35,585 nucleotides of DNA, from the NCBI RefSeq assembly GCF_010994035.1, contig NZ_WIXN01000031.1, positions 1 through 35,585 on the forward strand, in the 5' to 3' direction. The notes under the pieces were generated by a model. It was not told where the DNA came from. It made no database searches and saw only the letters and a list, made by a program, of their open reading frames with translations. Source of the stretch: Virgibacillus aidingensis. Its GTDB lineage: Bacteria > Bacillota > Bacilli > Bacillales > Amphibacillaceae. Both the position numbers and the translations under genes were made by a program. This document shows positions 16,945 through 25,762 of the stretch, one piece after another (positions within the stretch are counted from its first letter, which is position 1; every line of letters starts with the position of its first letter).

Positions 16945-17949
16945 GTGAAGAGATCGAAATTTTTAATGACGGCAATGGGATTACTGCTTATTATTTTCCT
17001 GGCAGCCTGCGGTGATGATGCGGGAACGGAAGAAGCCGAGGGGGAAGAGGAAACAGAGGAAACCACAGAAGAAACAGAAGAAGAGAACGAAGAAGCGGGC
17101 ATTCCGGAAGACGAGGAATTGTTTGAAGTGCTGGAGAGAAATATTGCGACAATGGCGGATGACGATTCTACGGGGCATATGGAAACACTGCACTCTGAAT
17201 CCCCGGGTTATGCCGAGACAGAGCAAATCCTCGAAGATATGTCTGTATACACATTGGATATTGAAATTTCCGATTTAGAGGTAGAGGAAAAATCTGAAGA
17301 GGAAGCCAGGGTTTTTTACACACAGAGAAACATGAAAGTCGATGGCCCGACTTATGAAAATAATGAACTGACCGGCATTCACATTATGCGCCCGGAAGAT
17401 GGAGAATGGAAGATTTATAATACAGAACTTATGGATTACATCGTGTTGGATGAAAATGGAGAACCATTAGAAGAGGGTGCAACGGGAGAAGCTGTAATGG
17501 AAGGTGAGTATGCTGATGTTGTCTCCAGCCTGGAGATGCCTTTTGAAGAGGATGAATGGGTGCTTGCCCACTACGGGGAGGATTCGGGTGAGGCAGTAGC
17601 AGAATACCTACCTGCCGGAGATAATCTGAATGACTACTCAGAACTCTTAACGGTACACTATTTCCCTGGAGGAAAAGATGGAATCGGCGTGGCACAATTT
17701 ATTGACGTAATGGAGACGAATTTAACGGATATGGTGGAAGGTGAATTTGAATTTAATCGTTTTGATGAAACTGATGAAGAGGGTTTCTTTGAATTCACGC
17801 TGACAGATGATCCGGTGCAATTTGATCAGGAAGAGCTTGGCCGTGCGTTAATAAAGGATGACGATTTATTTGCAGTAAGGTATACTTTAATTGAAGATAC
17901 GCTGGAAGATAGAGACGAATGGATTGAACATTTATCTGAAATTCAGTAA
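16945..17949 (+). CDS. Glu-rich secreted lipoprotein of unknown function
   Basis: This 334-residue protein begins with a lipoprotein signal peptide whose lipobox is LAAC, so Cys22 would be lipidated and the protein held on the outer face of the membrane. Residues 26-60 are almost all Glu and Thr, a flexible acidic spacer. The rest is acidic and mixed alpha/beta with two similar-looking segments around residues 60-150 and 175-330, possibly NTF2-like folds, but I cannot assign a family. A GGAGGA ribosome-binding site stands before the GTG start. It has its own terminator and replaces tatAy-tatCy of the B. subtilis order. The strong acidity would fit a salt-tolerant host. Confidence 0.85.
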   Translation: MKRSKFLMTAMGLLLIIFLAACGDDAGTEEAEGEEETEETTEETEEENEEAGIPEDEELFEVLERNIATMADDDSTGHMETLHSESPGYAETEQILEDMSVYTLDIEISDLEVEEKSEEEARVFYTQRNMKVDGPTYENNELTGIHIMRPEDGEWKIYNTELMDYIVLDENGEPLEEGATGEAVMEGEYADVVSSLEMPFEEDEWVLAHYGEDSGEAVAEYLPAGDNLNDYSELLTVHYFPGGKDGIGVAQFIDVMETNLTDMVEGEFEFNRFDETDEEGFFEFTLTDDPVQFDQEELGRALIKDDDLFAVRYTLIEDTLEDRDEWIEHLSEIQ

Positions 17950-17998
17950 GGCAATTGAGTGTTGCTTTAATTGGAAAAATGAAATGAATTAATTATAT

Positions 17999-18042
17999 AC
18001 AGCATACCAAGCATGAATTGTTCTGGTGTGCTGTCTTTTTTA
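17999..18042 (+). terminator. Rho-independent terminator after the lipoprotein gene
   Basis: An 11-bp stem (acagcatacca / tggtgtgctgt, one G-U) with a 14-nt loop is followed by cttttttatt. It lies about 50 bp after the lipoprotein stop codon. Confidence 0.88.
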
Positions 18043-18105
18043 TTGCCGGGGGTGTTATAGCGTTTTTACCCCTTACATCGCGGTCCATATCTTGCATTTC
18101 CTTCA

Positions 18106-18136
18106 ATAAAAAACGCCCGGGGGGTTGTTCCCGGAC
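18106..18136 (-). terminator. Rho-independent terminator of ydiL-ydiK (minus strand)
   Basis: gcccggg (18115-18121) pairs with cccggac (18130-18136) with one G-U. On the minus strand the stem is followed by c and a run of T residues, read as the A run at 18108-18113. It ends the ydiL-ydiK transcript and could also back up the plus-strand terminator. Confidence 0.8.
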
Positions 18137-18147
18137 ATTTTTCAAAT

Positions 18148-18345
18148 TTATTTTTTACTTTTTTTCAATCTGATATACAGGGCAAATAATCTGATGCTTA
18201 CGCCAATCTCCAGGGTAGCAAATAAAGCAAGTATGATGGAAGTTACATTCCATATAGTATCCTCTGCACTTAGTATAGCCACGTAAATAAAGAAGATGCC
18301 CAGGAGAAAGTAGATAATAGCCATGGTGAGTGGTGAAACTTTCAT
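18148..18345 (-). CDS. ydiK: Small membrane protein YdiK (DUF4305-like)
   Basis: The 65 residues form two hydrophobic segments (about 8-25 and 32-55) followed by a basic tail LKKSKK. Size, topology and position directly after ydiL and before the groESL-facing region match B. subtilis YdiK, a small membrane protein of unknown function. The gene starts with ATG only 3 bp after the ydiL stop codon, so the two are cotranscribed and perhaps translationally coupled. No catalytic motif is visible. Confidence 0.8.
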   Translation of the reverse strand: MKVSPLTMAIIYFLLGIFFIYVAILSAEDTIWNVTSIILALFATLEIGVSIRLFALYIRLKKSKK

Positions 18346-18348
18346 AAA

Positions 18349-19050
18349 CTAGCCTCCAATAAAGATGAACTGCAGTTCTTCCAGCATCCTTTCAATTTCT
18401 TCCGGATCAATATTATACTGTACAAGGACAACCAGTGAATTCATGGCAGCATGGACAATAATCGGCACCATAATCCGTTTTGTTTTCACATAGAGAAATG
18501 CAAAGACAAATCCCATAGTGGTGTATATTAACAGGTGCTGCGGGTCATTATGAACGATTGCAAAGATAAAAGATGACAGCAGGGCAGAAAAGATAAAGTT
18601 CATTCTTTTATAAAATTCCCCGAATATAATTTTACGGAAAATAAGTTCTTCCAGAATAGGGCCAATGATGGCAGGGACTATCATAAATATCGGTGAATAG
18701 CGGGCGATATCCATAATTGCCTGTGTATTTTCAGATCCTGGATCAATGCCAAGAAGTTCCATTTCTATCATGGCAGCCAGTCCCTGGCCAAAATAGGCCA
18801 TGAACAGACCGAGAAAAGACCATAATATGATTTGCCCGGCACTGGAAGCATCACGCGCACTCCCCATTTTCATATCCGGCCGCATTAATAACAACACAAT
18901 CACAAGTGCAAGCGAAAAGCTGAAAATAGTCCAATACACAAGGATATCTGCTTCATTCAAGGGAATCAGGTCTGTAAAAGGAACGATCAGCAGTGCTGAA
19001 TATTGCATGATAAAATAGGTTATAATGACCCACCAATAACGTTTAGGCAA
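18349..19050 (-). CDS. ydiL: CPBP-family intramembrane protease YdiL-like
   Basis: This is a member of the CPBP (Abi/CAAX) intramembrane glutamic-protease family, 233 residues with about seven or eight membrane segments. The catalytic EEXXXR motif is Glu134-Glu135...Arg139 (ILEELIFRK). The later FAIVHND and HAAMNS motifs supply the conserved His/Asn residues. Family members include prenyl-CAAX-type proteases and bacteriocin self-immunity proteins; the substrate here is unknown. The start is TTG, about 10 nt after AAGGAG, because no ATG is available in the conserved region. It is divergent from groES and in operon with ydiK, the same arrangement as in B. subtilis. Confidence 0.9.
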   Translation of the reverse strand: MPKRYWWVIITYFIMQYSALLIVPFTDLIPLNEADILVYWTIFSFSLALVIVLLLMRPDMKMGSARDASSAGQIILWSFLGLFMAYFGQGLAAMIEMELLGIDPGSENTQAIMDIARYSPIFMIVPAIIGPILEELIFRKIIFGEFYKRMNFIFSALLSSFIFAIVHNDPQHLLIYTTMGFVFAFLYVKTKRIMVPIIVHAAMNSLVVLVQYNIDPEEIERMLEELQFIFIGG

Positions 19051-19275
19051 ATTGAAACGACTCCTTTATATTACTTTATACAGTATATGCGCTTTAGGCA
19101 GAATTCATTTTCCGTGTATGAGTGTGTTTAATGGAAATGTAATGGTTTCCGTACTGGCTTGTAATTTGCGTACATACCATGTGTATTTTATCATAATTAG
19201 AGTGCGATTTTATAATGGAATGTATGGAAGGGCTTGTTTTTTAACAAAAAAATATAAATCATGATGACTCAATAC

Positions 19276-19665
<390 letters not shown>

Positions 19666-19698
19666 TTCAGGATAAACAGATAATCATAAAGAATTTTA

Positions 19699-21340
<1,642 letters not shown>

Positions 21341-21405
21341 AAGACCACCCAAACCCCTTGAGACAAGCGATTTTTCGAGTGTTACAAGGAAACTGACCAC
21401 ATTTT

Positions 21406-21445
21406 GACCACATTCCCTGGTGAAAATGTGGTCTTATTTATTTTT
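21406..21445 (+). terminator. Terminator now serving groESL
   Basis: gaccacatt (21406-21414) pairs with aatgtggtc (21425-21433), a 9-bp stem with a 10-nt loop, followed by ttatttattttt. A second copy of tgaccacatt stands just before it at 21394-21403. The hairpin overlaps the 3' end of the integrase remnant and came with the element. Confidence 0.7.
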
Positions 21446-21718
21446 GAATACCTTTCATTAGTTCACCGAACTTTTCAGATGCTTCAATTTTTCGGCTCTT
21501 TAAAATAAACTCTTGTGATAGTATTATCATCAACGTGCCAGCCGTTCCATGTTCTCAGGTAAACTTACACCTGCTTCAGCCAATAAAGATGTATGAGTAT
21601 GCCTTAGAGAATGGGGGGGCAAATATTCTTTTTTACCCATTTTCTTTAGCAATCGTCTCATTCTATTTTTAACTGTTTTAATGAAATCTGGGTAACCAGG
21701 ATACTCACCCATTTTATG
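21438..21718 (-). pseudogene. Phage/ICE tyrosine integrase, C-terminal remnant
   Basis: On the minus strand the C-terminal catalytic part is readable: LPPHSLRHTHTSLLAEAGVS carries the catalytic HxLRHT motif, followed by LPENMERL. A one-base deletion then shifts the frame, after which HVDDNTITRVYF with the catalytic Tyr can be read. A further stop and shift lead to EASEKFGELMKGIQK at the C-terminus. The N-terminal ~300 residues are missing. It lies beside the groEL att repeat and points toward it, as integrases usually do, and is clearly inactive. Confidence 0.85.
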
Positions 21719-21828
21719 CGGAGGAAGACATTTGGGTTAAGCAAAAAGGTGACTATATAATTGAAGAACTGTCTGAACCTATCGAAATATCAGCAGGAAG
21801 AAATGCTTATATAGATATGATTATATAA
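21715..21828 (+). pseudogene. 3' end of an unidentified gene
   Basis: An open frame without a start encodes PFYAEEDIWVKQKGDYIIEE followed by a further ~17 residues before TAA at 21826-21828. It has the texture of real coding sequence and begins where the integrase remnant ends, so both were probably cut by one deletion inside the element. I cannot name the family. Confidence 0.35.
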
Positions 21829-21911
21829 TTCTAAACAGGATTTCAAAAACCCTTTATTTTTAGAATGAAAATTATGGTAAAATGTAGGTAAAAAGAATGG
21901 GGGTCACTTAG

Positions 21912-22259
21912 ATGAATACAATAGCAAGAGCATTATTCATTATTGGTTGGATAACCATTGCGTCAGGAATCATATTAGCATTTACTAATTTTCAGGTAGT
22001 AGTTGGTTATGAAGAACCATTAACAAGCTTCTCTGAACCTGAACCGATTGTAGAAGAATCATTCACTGTCTTTATATCGTATGTAGTTGCAGGTTTAGTG
22101 GTCGGGATCATGATGTTGGGTTTTGGAGAAATAGTAAATTTATTAGATAGAATACACAGATCAATAAATGGAAATCCAGGAACCGATTCAGAAACTAAAA
22201 ATAAGAAAGGTGAAGTTTCAAAATACAATCAATTTATACAGGATAGTATCAATAATTAG
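21912..22259 (+). CDS. Small membrane protein of unknown function in the element remnant
   Basis: This 115-residue protein has two membrane segments (about 5-27 and 54-78) separated by an acidic Glu/Pro-rich extracytoplasmic loop, and a polar C-terminal tail of about 35 residues rich in Lys and Asn. A GGGGGT sequence at 21899-21904 could serve as the ribosome-binding site for the ATG. It lies between the two groEL-end repeats and is therefore cargo of the decayed element. A 20-codon GTG frame (22262-22324) follows directly and ends at the hairpin. No family is recognised. Confidence 0.65.
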   Translation: MNTIARALFIIGWITIASGIILAFTNFQVVVGYEEPLTSFSEPEPIVEESFTVFISYVVAGLVVGIMMLGFGEIVNLLDRIHRSINGNPGTDSETKNKKGEVSKYNQFIQDSINN

Positions 22260-22324
22260 GAGTGGCAGCAGAAGAATACAAAGATATTGATAAAATAATG
22301 GCTGAAATGTATGAGTATAAATAA

Positions 22325-22358
22325 TGTGATATTTTTTAGTGTCACAAAAAATATCACA
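22325..22358. terminator. Strong AT-rich hairpin, bidirectional terminator
   Basis: tgtgatatttttt (22325-22337) is perfectly complementary to aaaaaatatcaca (22346-22358), with an 8-nt loop. The T and A runs sit inside the stem, so it could terminate in either direction. It closes the gene for the small membrane protein. Nothing else was seen up to the right repeat at 22474. Confidence 0.65.
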
Positions 22359-22473
22359 TAAATATACATTTGGGTAAAATAACACAAAATATCCTCTTAG
22401 ACAAATAGATTAATAGCATTGATATTCGGCACTCTACAACTCTATAAGTAATCCTTGAAATTCAGTCCATCAA

Positions 22474-22489
22474 GGGCGGCATGATGTAA
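22474..22489 (+). repeat. Right att-like repeat (second groEL 3' end)
   Basis: This is an exact copy of the last 16 bases of groEL, including the TAA stop codon, without the preceding coding sequence. It is followed by cccaaaccattgatatgatt and gggtttt, which can form a short CCCAA/TTGGG stem with a T tail and is probably the original groEL terminator. It marks the right end of a ~1.15-kb element remnant. Confidence 0.7.
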
Positions 22490-22603
22490 TAAGGCCCCCC
22501 AAACCATTGATATGATTGGGTTTTATGTAAGATGAGAGTGTGATGTTAACATGGAGGTAAATTAACGGAGGCTTCTTTTTTCATTCCCTGTGTTATGTGT
22601 AGG

Positions 22604-22664
22604 TATACATCTTCAGTATTTTGGGCATTTTAATGCCCAAAATACCTGCTTTGAGCGATGTATA
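22604..22664. repeat. Two-tier inverted repeat in non-coding DNA
   Basis: A perfect 14-bp inverted repeat with a 2-nt loop (22616-22645; arm gtattttgggcatt) is enclosed by a second 8-bp pair, tatacatc (22604-22611) and gatgtata (22657-22664). There is no T run. The surrounding region 22526-22834 has no ORF. It may be a structured RNA, a protein-binding site or a vestigial mobile-element end. Confidence 0.6.
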
Positions 22665-22834
22665 TGTCCTAGAGAAGTTAATTCTGGATTCAGAAAGGCT
22701 AGGTTTAGCAGCCATTCGTTTTTAGGTAGTGTTGGTGACAATGGGAAAATCACCTGCTTTTAGCCGAGTGTTCAAGAAGAGCAGACAATGAAAGTATTTC
22801 TTCAGTCTTTGCTTTTATTCTTGATTACGCTGTT

Positions 22835-23392
22835 TCAATCATTCCGATAAAATTTTTCAACAAGTTTCCAATCTTTGATGAAATAATTCCAAAGGTTAGG
22901 TCTTCTTCTCACTGCTAATGGGTGATAGGCAACTGCGGTTTGAAATCCGTGAACAGTATGAAATTTACCACGTAAAGATTTCACGTCAGTTTCGGTGTCC
23001 TGGAAGAAAGATTGGACCGCAACATTTCCAAGACAGACAATGTACTTGGGCTGTTTGGTTTCTAACTGCATTTTCAGATGACTTATACAGATTTGCCTCG
23101 TTTTTTCTTTATCATAGGCACGTGTTGGCCTTCGCTTCAGTATATAGGTTACATATATATCTTTATCCTCAAGTCCTACCTCATAGACAGCCTTTTGCAA
23201 TGTTTTCCTAGTACTACAAACAAAGGGCTGATTTTCTCGATTCTCTCGAGAGCCAGGATTATCTAATAGAACCATAATAGGTGCATCTGGATTTCCTTCC
23301 CCCCAAACCATACGTGTTCCATGTTTTATAAGTCCGCAGTGTCCACAATTGATCAGGTGTTCGGGTGTTGTCTCTTCGGGCCATAAAGTCAA
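22835..23392 (-). CDS. Uracil-DNA glycosylase family protein (family 4-like)
   Basis: The 185-residue protein follows the plan of family 4 iron-sulfur uracil-DNA glycosylases: CGHC at residues 16-19, VWGEGNPDAPIMVL, QPFVCSTRKTL, DIYVTYILKRRP, and AYHPLAVRRRPNL as the C-terminal DNA-binding motif. Two departures are visible. The catalytic-loop motif usually written GEAPG reads LDNPG, and the Cys of the usual KCRPP is Arg87 here, so a standard four-Cys cluster would have to use Cys16, Cys19, Cys102 and Cys120 or be absent. The start is TTG, 8 nt after AAAGGAG. Function could be base excision or a diverged nucleic-acid role. Confidence 0.8.
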   Translation of the reverse strand: MTLWPEETTPEHLINCGHCGLIKHGTRMVWGEGNPDAPIMVLLDNPGSRENRENQPFVCSTRKTLQKAVYEVGLEDKDIYVTYILKRRPTRAYDKEKTRQICISHLKMQLETKQPKYIVCLGNVAVQSFFQDTETDVKSLRGKFHTVHGFQTAVAYHPLAVRRRPNLWNYFIKDWKLVEKFYRND

Positions 23393-23455
23393 TGGTTCTA
23401 CTCCTTTTCTGGTCTTCTTTTCTATTATTATGTTGTATATAAATTAAATATATAC

Positions 23456-23491
23456 AGAAAAAAGAAATGCTTACTACACTAAGCATTTCTT
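23456..23491 (-). terminator. Terminator-like hairpin upstream of the UDG gene (minus strand)
   Basis: aagaaatgctt (23462-23472) and aagcatttctt (23481-23491) form a perfect 11-bp stem with an 8-nt loop. Read on the minus strand the stem is followed by a T-rich tail. It would stop minus-strand transcription entering the UDG gene, although no minus-strand gene is visible to its right. The stretch 23492-23792 contains no convincing gene. Confidence 0.55.
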
Positions 23492-23792
23492 GGTTGCTCA
23501 TATATTTCTGAAATATCCTAATACATTTAAATACTATTTATCGACAAGGGTTATCATACAAGCAGTGTCTTTCGTTTTATTGGAAGCTATCTATATAAGG
23601 AAAATGGATAAAGCAATAGAGACAGCTTGCATAAACTGGCCAAAGGTATGGAGATGTTCTATTCAAAAATTATTATTTTAGGCCAGTATAAGCTAACATA
23701 GAGAAAGCGGTTAGATCAGTTATGCACCTTAAATTAAAATGGATAGTTTTAAACAAAGTCCTATAATTTATTAAAAACTTAATATCATTTTA

Positions 23793-24356
23793 TTGACTGG
23801 AAAAATTATGATAAAAAAACAAAAGAAACAGATTATGGAAAAGTTGATGGACTTTAGCTATGGTTTGATACCTTTAAGGAGCCTTAATACACCAATGATT
23901 GTAGAAAAAATAATAATACCAGAGGGGACGATTTCTTTGTTTGAAACGGAGAGGTGTTATATAAATACTTTTAAAAAACCGGATTTTGCCGATGTAAAAA
24001 AACTATATGGGAACAAGAATGTAAGGAAATACCTTGGAGGTATTCGGGACGAAGCATCAATTATAGGAGTATTGCAAAGTATGCTAAATTCGTCTGATAA
24101 TGCTTTTTATTGGGTCATTAGAGAGAAACAAACAGACAATTTTATTGGTTTAGTTTATCTGAAACCTCATCATGAAGGTGTTTTTCTTGAAGTTTCTTAT
24201 CAATTATTACCAGTATGGTGGGGGAGAGGTTATGCAACAGAGACAGTTCCGCCAATTATTCATTTCGCTTCTAACTAATTAAATCAGAAAAAGTTAGGTA
24301 TGCATTTAGAATGCAAAGTTATAAGGTTTGGTGCTCAACAAGCTATTTATTCAATA
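23793..24356 (+). pseudogene. Broken GNAT acetyltransferase (RimJ/RimL-like)
   Basis: The N-terminal part reads as a GNAT protein: LFETERCYINTFKKPDFADV, RKYLGGIRDEASI, FYWVIREKQTDNFIGLVYLK, and YQLLPVWWGRGYATE with the acetyl-CoA loop. It meets TAA at 24276-24278. The same frame continues beyond it as KKLGMHLECKVIRFGAQQAI, which is the normal C-terminal strand, but the helix and LxEKxG block in between is missing. So an internal deletion and a nonsense codon inactivate it. Translation may start at TTG 23793 or ATG 23808. Confidence 0.7.
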
Positions 24357-24489
24357 ACGCCATCCCATAATGTAAACTCTTATGATCAGTTTAGAATGTG
24401 ATGAAATGTACTTTAACTAGTAAATCAGTTTATTTGAAGAAGAGTCTGGAGCCTCCAGGAAATAAAAACAACAAACTAGGAGGAATTCA

Positions 24490-24727
24490 GTGAGTATCAG
24501 AGGAAGAGTTATACGAGCTTTTGCATGACTTTGGAAAGTTTCGGCGATGACGGCAAGGTGAAAGTAAATAATCATGGAATAGTCAGTATATTAACCGCAA
24601 AATTCTCGTCTTTTACTGTGAAATATTTGATGCAAACATTGCATCCGAAGAATATACATACTTAAACAACAACAGCAGTACAGCCTCGTGGCAAAATATG
24701 TCCTTACTGAAAAATCTTACTGACTAA
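24490..24727 (+). pseudogene. Possible degenerate coding remnant, unidentified
   Basis: After an AGGAGG-like sequence at 24477-24484, three overlapping frames look coding in succession: SEEELYELLHDFGKF, then FGDDGKVKVNNHGIVSIL, then RKILVFYCEIFDANIASEEY ending at 24727. Two frameshifts would join them into one ~75-residue protein. I cannot name it, and this may be chance. Confidence 0.28.
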
Positions 24728-24795
24728 AACTACAATGAGGGCACTCCTTCAACATCCGCTGACAGGTGTAAAAGATAATTTATTTCATAAAATCC

Positions 24796-24822
24796 TTTAA
24801 TCTTATCATAAAAAGCCGATAT
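24796..24822 (+). promoter_or_regulatory. Sigma-D-like promoter before the yfmS-like gene
   Basis: GCCGATAT at 24815-24822 matches the sigma-D (flagellar/chemotaxis) -10 element at all eight positions. At the consensus 15-bp spacing the -35 reads TTTA (24796-24799) instead of TAAA. The predicted start is about 55 bp before the chemoreceptor ATG, and the function of the gene fits a sigma-D regulon. Confidence 0.6.
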
Positions 24823-24884
24823 ACAAAGATAGAAATAGTAACATATACCTATTTTTGGGTAAATTCACGACGGAAGGACATAGA

Positions 24885-25748
24885 ATGATGCAAGATTCCT
24901 TAATACAAGAAGATGTACATCCAATCCTGCGATCCTTTATCGAAGTAGCTCCATACCTTCAATTACTGGTGAATGACGATATAACAGTTGGCATTTATGA
25001 TACGGAAAAGTTATTAATCAATATTCCTGCAAAAACCTTCTCACTAAATGTATCTCCTGGCGACCCATTGCTTGAAGGGGATATTATTGCAAAAGCGATC
25101 AGTGAGAATGATAATCAGGCAATGATTGTACCGGCAGATTTATTTGGTGTAAACCTTGTTTCACGTGCCATCCCGATCCGTGATGAAGATGGACAAGTCA
25201 TTGGGGGAGTTGGAGTTGGCTTAAATGTTGAAAAGGCCAACAAGTTATCAGAGATATCTTCCAGTCTATCAAGCGTGATCGATGATGTAACAAAAACTGT
25301 GCAGGAAATGGCTGAATCAGTGAATGAATTAGCGACAAATATCACCTTTGTTTCTGAAAAGGCAAATGAAGTTACAAATAGTGTGGACCTTATTGAGGAA
25401 GTTTCTACGGTTGTGAAAGGTATTGCAGATCAGAGTAATTTACTTGGATTAAATGCAGCTATAGAGTCAGCACGTGCCGGAGAGCAAGGAAGGGGATTTG
25501 GCGTTGTCGCTGATGAAATCAGGAAGATGGCTGCTAATTCAAAAGACAATGTACAGGAAATCCAAAATATTACGAGCCAAATTAAAGAAGTGATCGGAAA
25601 CCTGAATAAAGATATACAAAAAGTAAATATAGAATCTAATACACAATCCGCTTCCATTGAAGAATTGACAGCCACAATGGAAGAAATCAATGGAAATATT
25701 CACAGTTTAGCAGAGTTGGCAAGAGAAAACATCGAGTTAAAACAATAA
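24885..25748 (+). CDS. yfmS: Soluble methyl-accepting chemotaxis protein (YfmS-like)
   Basis: This cytosolic chemoreceptor has no membrane segment. Residues 1-125 form a sensor domain ending in AIPIRDEDGQVIGGVGVGLN, a PAS- or GAF-like pattern. The remainder is the signalling coiled coil with the hairpin-tip block DQSNLLGLNAAIESARAGEQ followed by GRGFGVVADEIRKMA, which contacts CheA and CheW. The length of 287 residues is very close to B. subtilis YfmS (286, from memory). ATG 24885 has AAGGA about 6 nt upstream; a TTG at 24855 would add ten residues. It is followed 14 bp later by an aldehyde dehydrogenase, as yfmS and yfmT are neighbours in B. subtilis, and preceded by a sigma-D-like element. 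Confidence 0.88.
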   Translation: MMQDSLIQEDVHPILRSFIEVAPYLQLLVNDDITVGIYDTEKLLINIPAKTFSLNVSPGDPLLEGDIIAKAISENDNQAMIVPADLFGVNLVSRAIPIRDEDGQVIGGVGVGLNVEKANKLSEISSSLSSVIDDVTKTVQEMAESVNELATNITFVSEKANEVTNSVDLIEEVSTVVKGIADQSNLLGLNAAIESARAGEQGRGFGVVADEIRKMAANSKDNVQEIQNITSQIKEVIGNLNKDIQKVNIESNTQSASIEELTATMEEINGNIHSLAELARENIELKQ

Positions 25749-25762
25749 TGGGGGAGTAGACT

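Noticed and set aside
19052-19264. 70-codon plus-strand ORF between ydiL and groES
   Set aside because: It overlaps the divergent ydiL ribosome-binding region, lacks its own and does not look like a real protein.
22918-23266. Plus-strand ORFs opposite the UDG gene
   Set aside because: They are antisense shadows of a gene with clear family motifs.
23490-23681. 63-codon plus-strand ORF
   Set aside because: It starts inside the arm of a terminator hairpin, has no ribosome-binding site and shows no recognisable pattern.
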